Shown here one piece after another: positions 1 to 12,200 of a stretch of DNA of 64,000 nt (its first letter is position 1; every line of letters begins with the position of its first letter). Below the pieces are notes generated by a model. The model saw only the letters and a list, made by a program, of their open reading frames with translations. It was not told the DNA's origin and made no database searches. The DNA lies in assembly GCA_944472155.2 (NCBI GenBank), contig OX235277.1, positions 27,414,804 through 27,478,803 of the forward strand. The letters are read 5' to 3'. The position numbers and the translations under genes were made by a program. This DNA is from Trichobilharzia szidati. Lineage: Eukaryota > Platyhelminthes > Trematoda > Strigeidida > Schistosomatidae.

Positions 1-587
1 GGCCTGCCAGGCAACATCGTCAGAGCATACTTCAATTTGTTGAAGTGAGGTTTTAGATTTCTATACGAGTTTATCAGTCGTCTCTCCTGGTGGTCTTGAA
101 CGTGATTGGTTGCTCTTGTCTGTCTTCACGCCCTCCAGTCTATTTGTATTAGTACTGATTGCTTCCTTGACCTGAAGTTTGACATTTTATGTATGAGATT
201 TTCCTCTCATGGACTGATAAATTTTATCAATGTCAATGTACCAATTCACTGGAATATCAGGCTTCCAGAATTTTTCTGGAGTTCTTGTTGTTTTCTCTCT
301 CTAATATTTGAGCGTTTTTCCAGTCGAATTGATGTCCCTGGCTGTCTTTATGCAGAGATATGACGGAGTGGATATCATGTCTTTTGACGGCTAGTTTCTA
401 ATAATCCATGCAAAGACGAAGAGGAGAGCGTCCACTTTGACCAAATAGACCAGAGGGTCTGAAGACAGACAAGAGTAACCAATCACGTTCAAGGCGACCA
501 GGAAGGACGACTGATAAACTCGTATAGAAATCTAAAAGCTCACTTCAACAAATTGAAGTATGCTCTGACGATGTTGCCTGGCAGGCC
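1..587 (-). mobile_element. Foldback with PLE-type GIY-YIG remnant in the loop
   Basis: Positions 1-146 and 442-587 are inverted copies of each other (arms of 146, loop of 295), beginning and ending with GGCCTGCCAGGC or its complement. On the minus strand the loop (about 190-440) reads GHQFDWKNAQILERE..KILEA, interrupted by stops. This resembles the C-terminal part of the GIY-YIG nuclease region found in Penelope-like and related retroelements. The left arm starts at base 1, so the element may extend beyond the window. Confidence 0.55.
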
Positions 588-834
588 AATGAAAGCTTTG
601 CAAGTAAACCATCCAGCTCAGAGAACACAACCACATCAAAATTTTCGAAAGTAAAGGAACTTGTAGCGCTTAACTCAGTCACCTGTCACAACCTCGAATG
701 GCGCTACGATAGAAATTATGTAACCTAAATATTGATAAATATATATATATGTATAATTTGAAACAATTATTTCCCTTAATGAATTTCGACGAAACAATAA
801 GAAGAAATAATTCATCACAGTCGTGTACTGTATT

Positions 835-1750
835 TGCTCACCACATTTCGAACAATCTGATCACACGCGAACGTATTACATATCATATGAAAATAATGAA
901 TAACTGAAGAGGTGAGAGATTAGACAGAGATAAGGCTAAAATACCGTATTGTTGGTGAAAGTATCATTGGAGATCACTTAACCAAATAACAAAGGTAATA
1001 GTACGGCTGCCCTGGCTGGTATCAAAACAAAGTTTGCCAAGAAAGGTTTGGTGTGATGATGACGAATAGTTTTCGATGAATGCATAAAGGTGGTTTAAAC
1101 TTCCTAATTGCTAGCTATGGCTTCTATAAACTTTAGGATACGTCCTAAACACGTTTTATAGATAGCTTTGAAAGACCTATAGAGAAATCAATTTTATGTC
1201 CTGTTTCTATAGTACGTTTCAAAATAAAGGAGCTAGGTCGTCATCTGTTCTCACTATTAATGAGTGCAGGGGATTTGATTTGCTTCTAAAGTCATTCAGC
1301 ATTATCCTCTGAAACTCTTACTTTCGAAAATCGATGAGCGCTACTTACATATATGTGACCTCAAGTACATTGAAATTGGTAGATACAGTGAGTTGTTACA
1401 TTACTTTTCCTATGTCCTAAGAACTTAGATGGATATGTAGGCTTCACATACTCAATTATTCGGATCAAAGATTCATTAAACGTCTCTTTCAGCAGCTGCA
1501 TTCAACCTTTGTCTAGCCGTCAAGCCAGTATGGTCACCCATATAGGGTAGCTTGACATATACGTCGTTCTTAGCGGCGAGTTGAAGAATTAGTCTTGGTG
1601 TTCTGATCACTTTAAAACTCCTGACGAACTTCTCTCGATAATTATCAATGACCAGAATTTCTTTCAGTTACCTTTCCTCATCTTCAGGTGTATCTTCATT
1701 GCATTTTCGTTGAATTCTACTAGACATGCACCTCATTAAGGCTATTTTGT
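835..1750 (-). mobile_element. Penelope-like element fragment (RT-EN linker and 3' end), degenerate
   Basis: On the minus strand 1745-1490 reads RCMSSRIQRKCNEDTPEDEE, a stop, then KLPYMGDHTG, which looks like the linker between RT and GIY-YIG in PLEs. Further downstream, 1320-835 matches the 43900-44270 PLE copy: the region with the rare phrase for GHKI, the 3' UTR, and the shared GTTCGAAATGTG motif. The tail continues toward 740. Frames are broken. Confidence 0.6.
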
Positions 1751-1915
1751 ACAGAACAGGAAAGAGGCTGTGATAATTAAGATACTGTTTTCATCATTTA
1801 TATTAATTAACAACTTTTCATATATATGAATATAAATGCATACATTAATGCTCATAACGATGCAATATTTGATAGCTTTGAGAAGTATAGTTATTTGGAT
1901 AGTATTTAAATCCAT

Positions 1916-2232
1916 CCGTCAAGTACCCAGATCCCAGAGATCCTAGACCTATCACTGGTTTCAGAACACTAAACCTAATCCACAGAACACTATGCACTGT
2001 AACCAACGCAGAACAACAGAAAACGGTTGAACAACACAAGCGTTTATTCTCCATATGATAATAAAACAGATTTACAATGGTTAATCAGTGCCGAAGTCAT
2101 TAAATAAGCGTTAATAGAATGTACAACAATGCTTCCAATCGTATTTCTCCAATCTGCCAACCAGTACATGACTAAGCAATGACAGTCTTCTTGTCTCCCG
2201 CCAGTGTGGAGACCAGTTCATACAAACAAACG
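1916..2232 (-). mobile_element. Degenerate solo-LTR-like repeat (same family as 14546-14817)
   Basis: This region is about 80% alike by eye to 14546-14817 over roughly 280 bases, including CCATATGATAATAAAACAG and TTACAATGGTTAATCAGTGC. On the minus strand a TATTTA-like box precedes an AATAAA by about 70 bases, as in an LTR. The ends are worn. It has no coding capacity. It could also be another short dispersed repeat. Confidence 0.45.
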
Positions 2233-3241
2233 ATTGAGTGTTCACCAGCACTGAAACCATCTTCTATTCCATTATAACGATTAAAAAATCAGCTTGATTC
2301 GATTAGTAAATATTATTCACTAGATTTAGATGACTATCAAAGTGTGTCGACAAGGTGTACAGGACACCTTCCTTAGATAACGAACATTTGCTTCAAGGCA
2401 TCTTGTTTGTGGGTGCATATCAACTGTGTGTGTAACTTCTGTCTTCTAGAAGCTTGGGTTATCTCCCTCCCTCTGGAACTCTAAATTACATCATAAAATT
2501 TGTCACCAAATTAAGTAAATCTTTTGCCTTTGATCTTACTGACTACTACCTCTCTTCTTGACAGATCAGTATACAGCAAGTTCGTTGATCCACTATCAGA
2601 CGACTGTTTCTTGGCTATAGCCCAATTCTGAAAAGGAATTATTCGGGATTTTGTTTTCCTTCACGTTCCCAGTGGAACATAGGGCTTCAAGCTATACGCT
2701 TGAAGTTTCTGTAGCAGTGTTTATTTTACAGGATGGGGTTGCTAGCCTCATGCCCAACCTTTCCTCTTCACCAGCATTATTTCTGGCTTAGCGAGGTAAA
2801 GGAGTGTGCCAGTGGCCGGGGATCGAACCCCGGACCATGTGCATTATTCGTGACATTAAGAGTGAAACGGTAAAGTTGTCTACTTTGTCAACACTAAGTT
2901 ACACTTGTTCATCTAAACTGAAGATAAACCACTTGGATGTGTGCTAGATTTCAAGGAAGAGATCTAGGTAGACCACTTGTGTTATTTGGGATTTGCTTCT
3001 ACTTTAGATTAATAAATTTGAAGCTTGAGTGTATTCAAAATGATGCCACTTTGATTGTCGCATAAAATAACAAAGAAAAATGGATACTGGAAACTAACTG
3101 AATTTTCACATGAATGGGTGGGAAAAAAATACAGTCAGAAAATCATCGTAAATGTAATTGACTCACAGATCATTAATCTCTATTGGATATGTGTAAATTT
3201 GTTAATAACTTTCAGTTGTGTTATTTTCCTTCTTCTTTCAG
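2233..3241. other. Intronic sequence with one SINE-C copy
   Basis: Apart from the SINE-C copy at 2640-2850 and the polypyrimidine tract just before exon a, I see nothing recognisable. No upstream unc-13 exon with correct phase was found here. Confidence 0.5.
2640..2850 (-). mobile_element. SINE-C (tRNA-derived, RTE-like 3' end)
   Basis: Reading the minus strand, a tRNA-like T-arm (CCGGGGTTCGATCCCCGG) is followed by a Pro/Gly-rich looking body and then the 3' module GAAGCCCTATGTTCCACTGGGAACG. The same module ends copies at 18215, 27395, 36718, 40795, 50520, 58620, 59505 and 60960/62932. The T-arm stem is perfect in this copy. Confidence 0.75.
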
Positions 3242-3283
3242 TGAATGTGACAATGCTTCAGAACGTATTAAACTTCGTGTCTG
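3242..3283 (+). CDS. unc-13: unc-13 exon a (C2B strand before Ca2+ loop 3), 42 bp
   Basis: This 42-bp exon follows a pyrimidine-rich tract ending in CAG and stops at a GTAAGT donor. It supplies the last base of one codon, then [13 protein letters not shown], then TG, which joins the G of the next exon to make the Trp of VWDEDND. Vertebrate and nematode UNC-13 have a closely similar stretch (F-E-C-H-N-S-S-D-R-I-K-V-R-V-W) just before the third Ca2+-binding loop of C2B. The exon is very short and only recognisable through this match plus perfect phase. The preceding exon was not found between 1 and 3241 and may lie upstream. Confidence 0.9.
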
Positions 3284-6200
3284 GTAAGTATTATGCTTAC
3301 ATATTTTGTATATAAAAGTCAATATCTCCAAGCAACTGATTGTTATATCTTTTCGCATCACATAGTTTTTTACTTCAAAATGTCTCACCAATCAAGTGGT
3401 TAGTTTAGTTAATCAGTTTCAGGGATAGGGAGGGGGGTTGAAAATTAAGAGGTTAAAGGTCATCAAAACAATTAACTAATAGATTCATGAAAACTCGAAC
3501 ATTAATAGACAGAAGACCAGTAGTTCAGCGAAGAGTCTCTTTTCTCCGGCGAATTCATTTTCATAGCTGTACAACTGCAAATATATATGGTTGTTTTGTA
3601 TGTGTGTGTACATTAGATTTGTCAAACGTAAAAACAGTTAGTAAGTTCAGATGAATTGGATGTTAATATAAGAGGGTAGTAACAAAAGTGATGAGTTGTC
3701 ACAAACGACTGTTAAAGAAGAGTTACATAATAACTTGAATAGTTTGATGAAAGAGTTGTGCTCAGGGTGTACATGGAAACGAAATAACATACGGAATTGC
3801 GTAAGAGTTTTAAGCAGTTAGAAAAAACAAGCAAACCAGCAAAAGTTAACTTAAATCAACAGAGTTGTTACCATGATAGTACAAATGGTTGAATAATTTT
3901 CTTTTGTATGCATAGTTCTGGTTCTTCCAGTTGAATGCCTAGGGCTTCCGCAGTGCAAAGAAGATGGAAAGGTATTGTCTTTGGTAGGTTGTTCTTCACT
4001 TTGTAGATTGCTTTGCAGCTGGAGGCGTTTGTTGAGATAGAATAATCAGTGGTGACGAGATGTTCGATTATTGCACTCCTTATACGGCCACTACTTCCTT
4101 TCTGTGGCCACGCTGGATAGTGTTCTTTGAAAATTATTCAACCAATTCTACTATCATGGTAACAGTTCTGTATATTTGACTTAACTTTTGCTTGTTTGCT
4201 TGTTTTTTCTAACTGCTTAAAACTCTTACGTAATTCCGTGTGTTATTTTGTTTCCATGTGCACCCTGAGCACAACTCTTTCATCAAATTATTCACGTTAT
4301 TACGTAAGTCTTCTTTAACAATCGATTGTGACAACTCATCACTTTTGTTACTAGCCTCTTATATCAACATCCAATTCATCTGAACTTACTGATTGTATTT
4401 TGAGTTTCAACTTCTAGTGAGAAGTCGTGACCAGTGAGGTCCATCCAGTCACGTATGAGGATGGATGTCCCACAGACAACATTGGTTAGGGTCGCGACTG
4501 AGTTTCTGAAGAACCGCTTATCCAGATCACTGAGAAAAGCCTTCTTTTCGGCTTAGCTACGGATCACTTCCTACACTCGGCAAATGATCAATGGATGTGT
4601 GAAGGATAAACTGCCACTTTGAGCCACTTCAGTGTGTATTTATAAATTCACATGCTCCTAGGGAGCTATTTATATTGCCTGCACAAAGTGCACACCTTCT
4701 AAACGCATCTCTGAACATTATCCGACATGGTTAGCAAAAGGACAATGCAAGGCAGTTACTAGCTCAATCCTCGAGCACTTAGTGAACTCAAACCACGTAG
4801 CTCCAACAGAGTTATCTTTCAAGATCATCTACAAGGTGAGGCCAAACGGTACAAAAGGCGTTAGGTTTCGGCTTATGTGTACAGTGGAGGCACTGGCAAT
4901 TCGTCAATACAAACCCGATCTCTGTATACAGAAGAAGTTTGTCCAGTATCTTATTCTACTATGGTCTTAACCTCTTCACTGTTTGTTCCCTGTAGAAAAA
5001 AAATTTTATTAATTTTCAATTTCACTTTTTAGTATACTTTAATAATTGATTCACTATTATCACTCTCATATGTTTCTTTTGTACATTTCACACTTGTTAA
5101 ATTTACACTCTACTACCTTTAACCTTATTAGATTTCTAACTCTTTTTTCCATTGTGCCTTAGAGTACCACGTACTCTGAAACTTTTATTCTCATTTCTAA
5201 AGCCACTTCTGAATAATTCTAACTGATTATGTCTTTCCTACCCGACCTTCCAGACCATTACATATTCTAATTTTTAATTTGACCTTTGACCTGAAATATT
5301 TCTAGAATAGTAGCACTACCTATTTCTGCTTATTACCCCTATTAATTTTATTAATTTGACCTTTCATCGGAAAAAAATTCTGGAATTTCTCACACATTTA
5401 CTATAAATACATGAATGTACAGCCTAGTTGATGATTTCGTCGAAAAGAAAATTTTCTTCGCTGAAATGATGTTCATTTTCGTCATGAATCAATGGGTACT
5501 TTGGGTCATTTAAAGAAAAACACTATGATATATGTCCCAACCAAGTTCACTTTTAACAGTTTGGAAAAAAACTTTGTGCATTGGATATATGATATTCATT
5601 ATAATAAAGCTTTTTTGTACTTTCCAGTGAATGAAAAACAAAACTATATCGTTGTTTCCACTGACGTTCCGCTATTTAATGCGGCTGCTAATAGCTTTAT
5701 CAAAGTAGCTGTATTAAACCAGAATTTACAAAGTCTCAGCATATATATATAACAACTTAATCATCGTTCCTCAGTATGGGGGCATTTTTCGTTGTCATTT
5801 GGCTAAGATAACACAACCGGGCGTAGATTGTAGGATTTGATAAGTATGTAAATTTATAAAAGCTACATGTGTTTACATAATGTAATTGCTCATCACATTC
5901 ATGTAGATTTTGTCATTTCATGGGGGAGTGGTGAAGGTGTTGTAACCAGGTCACATTCTGTTTTAGTCTATCATTCCTGTTTGGACAATTTGGATTCCAC
6001 TTGATATGAAGTGCTTCTGGTGATATTAGACGTTCTTTGTGATTTCAATATTGTCAAAATAATTATTTCTTATTCAAAAACAACCTACCCTGTAGATTAA
6101 GTGACATAAGGGAAGTTAACTTACATGTGTGGAAATCATATAACTCTGTAGCTCTTTATCTTTTATTGTACTGCTTTCAAAAGTTTTTTTTTTAGAGGGA

Positions 6201-9200
6201 AGCTTTATAAAGGTATACTTTCATCCTCAGGAATGCAAGGCTCACACATTGTTTACAGAAAAAGACTTCTACTGTACCTTCCACTGTTATCCTTCTTATG
6301 GCCAAACACTATGTCTATTGAAATCAAAACAAGATTTTGAGCGAACAATTGTTTTTGAAAACTTCTTCTTCTTCAGGTTCTACAGTTATAAATCCATGAA
6401 TAATAGAGTGCATATAGCCAATAAAGGCAAATGAAAATAATATCAGAAACTGTATTGTGGTGCATGTGTAAGTTGAGATGATAGTCCATTAGTTAACATA
6501 GTCAATCAAATGTGCATAAGGTGTATAGTCAGAAAAAATGTGATGAAGTGTGAATGAACAATTGGGTGATACAGTGCTGTTTTATAGTCAACAGAATACA
6601 AGTGTCATTGGGGTGAGAGAAATGCGATAGCCACAAAATACATACAAACACACATTAAAAAGGGGACAGTGAACGTGAGGGCTGACCGATAATGTCTAGT
6701 GATAAAATAAAGAAGCTAAATTGTAAATTGTAATAAGATGTTACAGAGTTGGTAGGATTAGTGTAAAATCACAAAGGTTGACAAAATTAATGGTAACAAT
6801 GAAGTGAAATATGCAGGGTGGAGAAATGGATAATTTTTTTTTTAATTTCTCTTTATTTTATCACTAGACATTATCGGTCAGCCCTCACGTTCACTGTCCC
6901 CTTTTTAATGTGTGTTTGTATGTATTTTGTGGCTATCGCATTTCTCTCACCCCAATGACACTTGTATTCTGTTGACTATAAAACAGCACTGTATCACCCA
7001 ATTGTTCATTCACACTTCATCACATTTTTTCTGACTATACACCTTAAGCACATTTGATTGACTATGTTAACTAATGGACTATCATCTCAACTTACACATG
7101 CACCACAATACAGTTTCTGATATTATTTTCATTTGCCTTTATTGGCTATATGTACTCTATTTCTTATGGCGGCCTGCTTAAAACTTGGGCTGCCAAAATT
7201 TTCCGTCACTTATATAGCATCTGATTTCTTGGATTTATTTTGTTTTAATTATTCAATTATGTGTCCAAAACGTGTTACTTACTCTCGCGATTATTTAAAA
7301 TGTTTTCAACCGGGTAATTTACGTGTATATAATAACCTTAAGAAAAAACATCATGGTGGGTGGCAAAGATCCTTAAAGTGTACTCCAATGCATCAGATGA
7401 CTGTTCCTGTGATTATGAGCACTAATTGCAGGTCATTATCGAACAAGATTAATCACTTGGATTCTCTATTATATTCAAATATTTATCGTAATACAGGTGT
7501 AATAACGCTTCAGGAAACTTGGCTACACGACTCATATGATGATAATTTAATCTTACTAAGTGGTTTCAATATGTACAGACAAGACCGAAGTAGTTCAAGG
7601 AAGAAGCGAGGCGGCGGTGTCGCTACTTTCATCAATTCTCAGTGGTCTGTTGCCAGCAACGTCTGTTTTAAATTCTCAAATGATAATATTGACTGTATAA
7701 CTGTCAAATGTCGACCTAAACACCTATCTAAATACAAATTCATTTATATCACGAATATTTATATTACACCTTGTTGTAGCACTTCAGAATTATCTATGCT
7801 TGCTGATGAATTCACTATTTTCGCTGCCGCCTCTTTTGGTAACTCCCTGACCATAGTGACAGGCGATTTTAATTCATGTGACTGCAGCTTTCTCACAGTG
7901 TTAGGTCATGAAAATGTTGTTAACTTTCCCACCAGACTGGATAATTCCCTTGATCTTGTATTAATCAATGACTCCGCAATATACGAAGCTCGTAAAAGAG
8001 CTCCACTGTTTAACTCAGATCATTGTATTGTACAGGTTTTACCTAAAATTTATGGAAAATTACACAAGAGAACTTTTTCACACCTTTCCAAGAAAACTGT
8101 ACATGGATGTTACTCTATGGAGAATGTTCAGAACCTCAGAAGCATGCTCAAAGATACAAGGTGGGACCTGTTTAATGAAGACTCTCTTGATGACACAATC
8201 TCTAATATTACAAGTTATCTCAAATTTTGTCTTGACACCTGTTGTCCCAGAGAAACGCTCTTCATCAGATTTGACCGTTTCTCCTCTCCTCAACTTAAAA
8301 AGCTTCGCAGACAGAAAGAAAAATTATATAAAATGAAGGATAATGCTGGTTTGAAAGGAATTAACATCCTAATAAAGTCCGAAATGCACAGATTGAATTC
8401 ATTTTACAACCAAAAGTTCATATCCTGTAAAAATGCGTCTAACATATGGAAACTTTTCAAAGAAATTACTGGTGGTGAGCAGATGAACAGTATTCCTTTT
8501 CCCCTTGATGTTTCCAAACTAAACAAGCCCTTCATACATTCTCCCACGAATGCCAAACTTTCTAGTGTTACAAGTATTAATGAAACCTGCTTCCCTGGAT
8601 TTACTACAAATGACGTTCCAAAATGTCTCCAGTCTATGAACCCTTCTTGTAGCCTGGGTCCAGATGATTTGCCTAGTGTTATTCTTAAAAATTGTGCAGA
8701 TATCCTGTGTTATCCTCTCATGGACATATTTAATGATTCTTTTTCCAAAAATGTAGTGCCAGCCGCTTGGAAGGACATTAAAATTGTACCTATTCCTAAG
8801 TCGTCTACTGCGACATGTTTTAAATTCAGACCCATTGCTATTACTTCCCCTTTTCTAAAAGCTATGGAAAAGTTGCTCTTACTTAATCTTCAGCCCTCAC
8901 TTAAAGCCTTTAACGATCCCAAACAATTCGCCTACAAACATGGTAGAAGTACTTTGGACGCAGCTGCAGTCCTGTATCATAACATTGTCTCCAGCTTAGA
9001 CAAGGGGGCTAAATTTGTTCGCTGCACCTTTCTAGATTATACATCTGCTTTCGACTCAGTACCTAGGGACATTTTACTAAACAAGCTTGCTGAAACTCAG
9101 ACTGACTGTTGGGTTGTCAAATGGCTCCATTCTTATTTCTCAGAAAGAAAGCAATACACTGTATGTCAGGGAAAGTCGTCCACTTCATTGCTTACTGAGG

Positions 9201-12200
9201 CTGGTGTCCCTCAAGGCGCTGTCCTTTCTCCTTTTCTGTTTTCTTTCTTCTTGCATGACTTGCCTCACTCCGATGAAATGAACTTTGTTAAGTATGCCAA
9301 TGATCTAACTATTTCAATGTCTGTTAACTCTCAACTTGACTGTATTAAGATTAACAACTTTCTATCAGAAATTAGCAAATGGTCTTCGTCTAACGGCCTT
9401 AAACTTAATCCTTCCAAATGTCAGACTGTCAATTTCAGTTTCCGATGTAAACGAAAGTTAAATGAAGCTGTTGGTTCCTATGACCCTTGCAAAATCGATG
9501 ATACTGATATAGAAAGCAAGTCTGAAGTTAAGTATCTTGGATTAGTTCTCTCTTCTGACCTATCTTGGTCTTCTCATGTCTTAGCGATTTCTCAAAGAAT
9601 ATTTCGTCTGACTTTTTACATTAAGAAGTTGAGGCATTCAGGCATAACTCAACCACTCCTCTTACAGTTTGTTAACTCGTGTATTTTACCTATTCTTCTT
9701 TACTGTTCACCCTTATTCTTTCCTGGATTGCTAAAAAAGGACTATGTCATACTTCGTAGAACTCTGAAGACTGTCAGTAGGACGAGTGGTATCCCATTGG
9801 GCCATATCGTTGGCATTGTCACCGATAGGCACTTGATGTCATGCAACAGATTCGCTAGAGGAATTTTGTCAGACTCTGAGCACCCACTCTACCAGCAGCT
9901 CCAACCTTGTGTCTCCTCAGGTAAAACAAGAAGTCTTTTCAGAAGACTTTATGCACGTACGTCTAAGTATAAAAATTCCACTATACCATATTTAGCACGT
10001 ACTCTATGTGATGAAAATAGTGTCAGAAATGAACTAACTAACCTTCTTAGCACCACTAAATAGACCATTTCCTTCAACTTTAAAGCATCATACTTTATTG
10101 TTATTGTATTTCTTATATTTATAATCCTCTCAATTTTTTCGTTTTGTTTATTTTATTTTTCATAAGTGTGGACATAATTTTAAGCTGTATTATGACTGTT
10201 AACTTTGTATTTCACCTCACTATACCATATCAACAGAACATTAGACCCAATTATCCATAACATGCTAAATTTTCCAAACTGAATCGACAATACCGTTTGA
10301 AACAAACTCACTGTTTTTAGTATTTATTATTATATCTAATAATTATGTCGTTAATGTGGACAAATTCCTCCGATTAACTTTTGTTTTAATTTTTAATTTT
10401 ATATACACTTTGAGTAAATCAGATGCAATATTGTGACAAATGCTGAGAATTCCATTCTGTATTATAAGTACTGTTTTTGGAATAAAGTAAATTATTATTA
10501 TTATTATTATTATTCATGGATTTATAACTGTAGAGTCTGAAGAAGAAGTTATCGAAAACAATTTTTCGCTCAAAATCTTGTTTTGATTTCAATATGGGGA
10601 TATTTCATTTACTGAGGCTATTGTTTTGCACTTGAATGGCCACTGAAATATCTATGCATTTGTATTATCTTTCTTCACAGGGATGAAGACAATGATTTAA
10701 AGTCTAAAATCAGACAAAAGTTCACAAGAGAATCGGATGATTTCTTGGGTCAAACAATTATTGAAGTGAGAACACTTAGCGGTGAAATGGATGTTTGGTA
10801 TAATCTTGGTAAGTTGTCAGTTGAACAATAACAGTTTTCTCAGTATATTTTTACTACTTGTTTTATGGTAATGACAACAACTGATGCACTCTATCAATAT
10901 ATAGTGTCAGTCATTGTAGTAGTCCAAATTTGAAATTTGAAAGTTTAATTCCAATGGAACTCCACTGTGTTGCGAATTCACACAGGGGACGTGAGAGTTC
11001 AGGGCGATCAGGAATGCTGTGACAACACAAGGTGGAGGTTTGTGTTTACATCTTTGCGTTTGTTGAAATGCTCAGTGAATCCTAATCAGATAAACTAGGG
11101 CATGCAGTTTTCACCAAATGTCTCTACCCTAAAATATAGGCGTAACAATTAGTGACCACACACATATTCAGAAGCTCAGTTTTCCGTTGGGCTGCATAAA
11201 TGTTTTTATCATGTCTATAATATGACTTAATGCATTCTTTGAATCCATGAATAATTCCCCCTCAAGACATTAATGAACTGCGTGTTCTGTTTTCACTAAT
11301 GCATTTTAAGAAGTTTCCAGATCTAGTAAAATCACTGTGTGTCTGTGCGTCTTTTCGAAAATTCGACACACTTGCATTTCATTGATCTCTTTGAATAGTT
11401 AGTATATGCTTGTTATAGCGTTTAGGAGAGCCTAGTTCCTTAAATTTCAGAAGTGGAGTTAAGGTAGTTAAAGCAAATAGCATGTCCCTTACAGATGGCA
11501 AAAAAGTACCGTCCACAATAGTAGTAGTGTAACGACAGAAGACAAGGGCCAGGCAACAGATCGTTTATCGAGGAAATCAAGAGATATTTCTAGATTTTTA
11601 TATACATTATTATTCGTTATTATTAGGAGAGAAACAACGTCTTCTGATTGGTTGTTTTTCTGCTGAAGGTTCTTCTGTCATCTCTTTGTTGCCCATTTCT
11701 TAGACAACCCACTGATATATCTGCTAATCGTATCCGTCCATGCTAAGTTTGCTGTGATTGGTTATTGCTGGCGACCAGTTTTGGCTAGCAGACAGCTCTC
11801 ACCACAGTATTAGTAGTAATATTGAAATAGATAAACCGCAGAAACTTTCTCCAGACCGAAGATTTTAAGACAGATACAAACACTCGAGTCATATATACTA
11901 TATTACTCACTATTATTCCCTTGGATTACGTCTGGAACGTAGGGCTTTAACAACATATCTCTACATAAGCAGCGTGGTAGTAAGTACTTCCATATTAGAT
12001 GTGTCACACAGTGAAACAGTATTATTTACTGGATGGCGTTTAGAACACGATTTGTTGTTCATAATCATATCAGTTGAAACAATAATTTCTACCTGGGAAG
12101 CATTGCTTCAACTACAGGCGGAACTGATGAGGATATCAAAGTAAGGATCGGGAAAGCAAGACAAGCTTTCATTTCCCTCAAGTCTGTTTGGAGGTCAACA

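Larger units (their letters stand above)
6314..10598. mobile_element. PLE-type foldback split by a CR1-like LINE
   Basis: The left arm 6314-6713 is the reverse complement of a right arm that is now in two pieces, 6851-7161 and 10515-10598. Lengths agree (400 versus 395). The right-arm pieces abut the LINE exactly, so the LINE inserted into an existing foldback. Near the outer end of each arm lies a hammerhead-like core: 10534-10556 reads CTGAAGAAGAAGTTATCGAAAAC, and 6360 onward is its inverted partner. The loop (6714-6850) has no coding sequence that I can recognise. Confidence 0.75.

Noticed and set aside
1..587. Foldback as a DNA-transposon MITE
   Set aside because: The loop carries minus-strand GIY-YIG-like text and the structure parallels the other PLE relics, so a retroelement origin fits better.
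5492..5752. 86-codon plus-strand open frame
   Set aside because: It is antisense to a PLE 3' UTR shared with 15665-15895, where the frame is not kept.
7133..7165. Upstream Met of the 976-codon frame as the true start
   Set aside because: The first 11 codons belong to the right arm of the foldback, outside the LINE.
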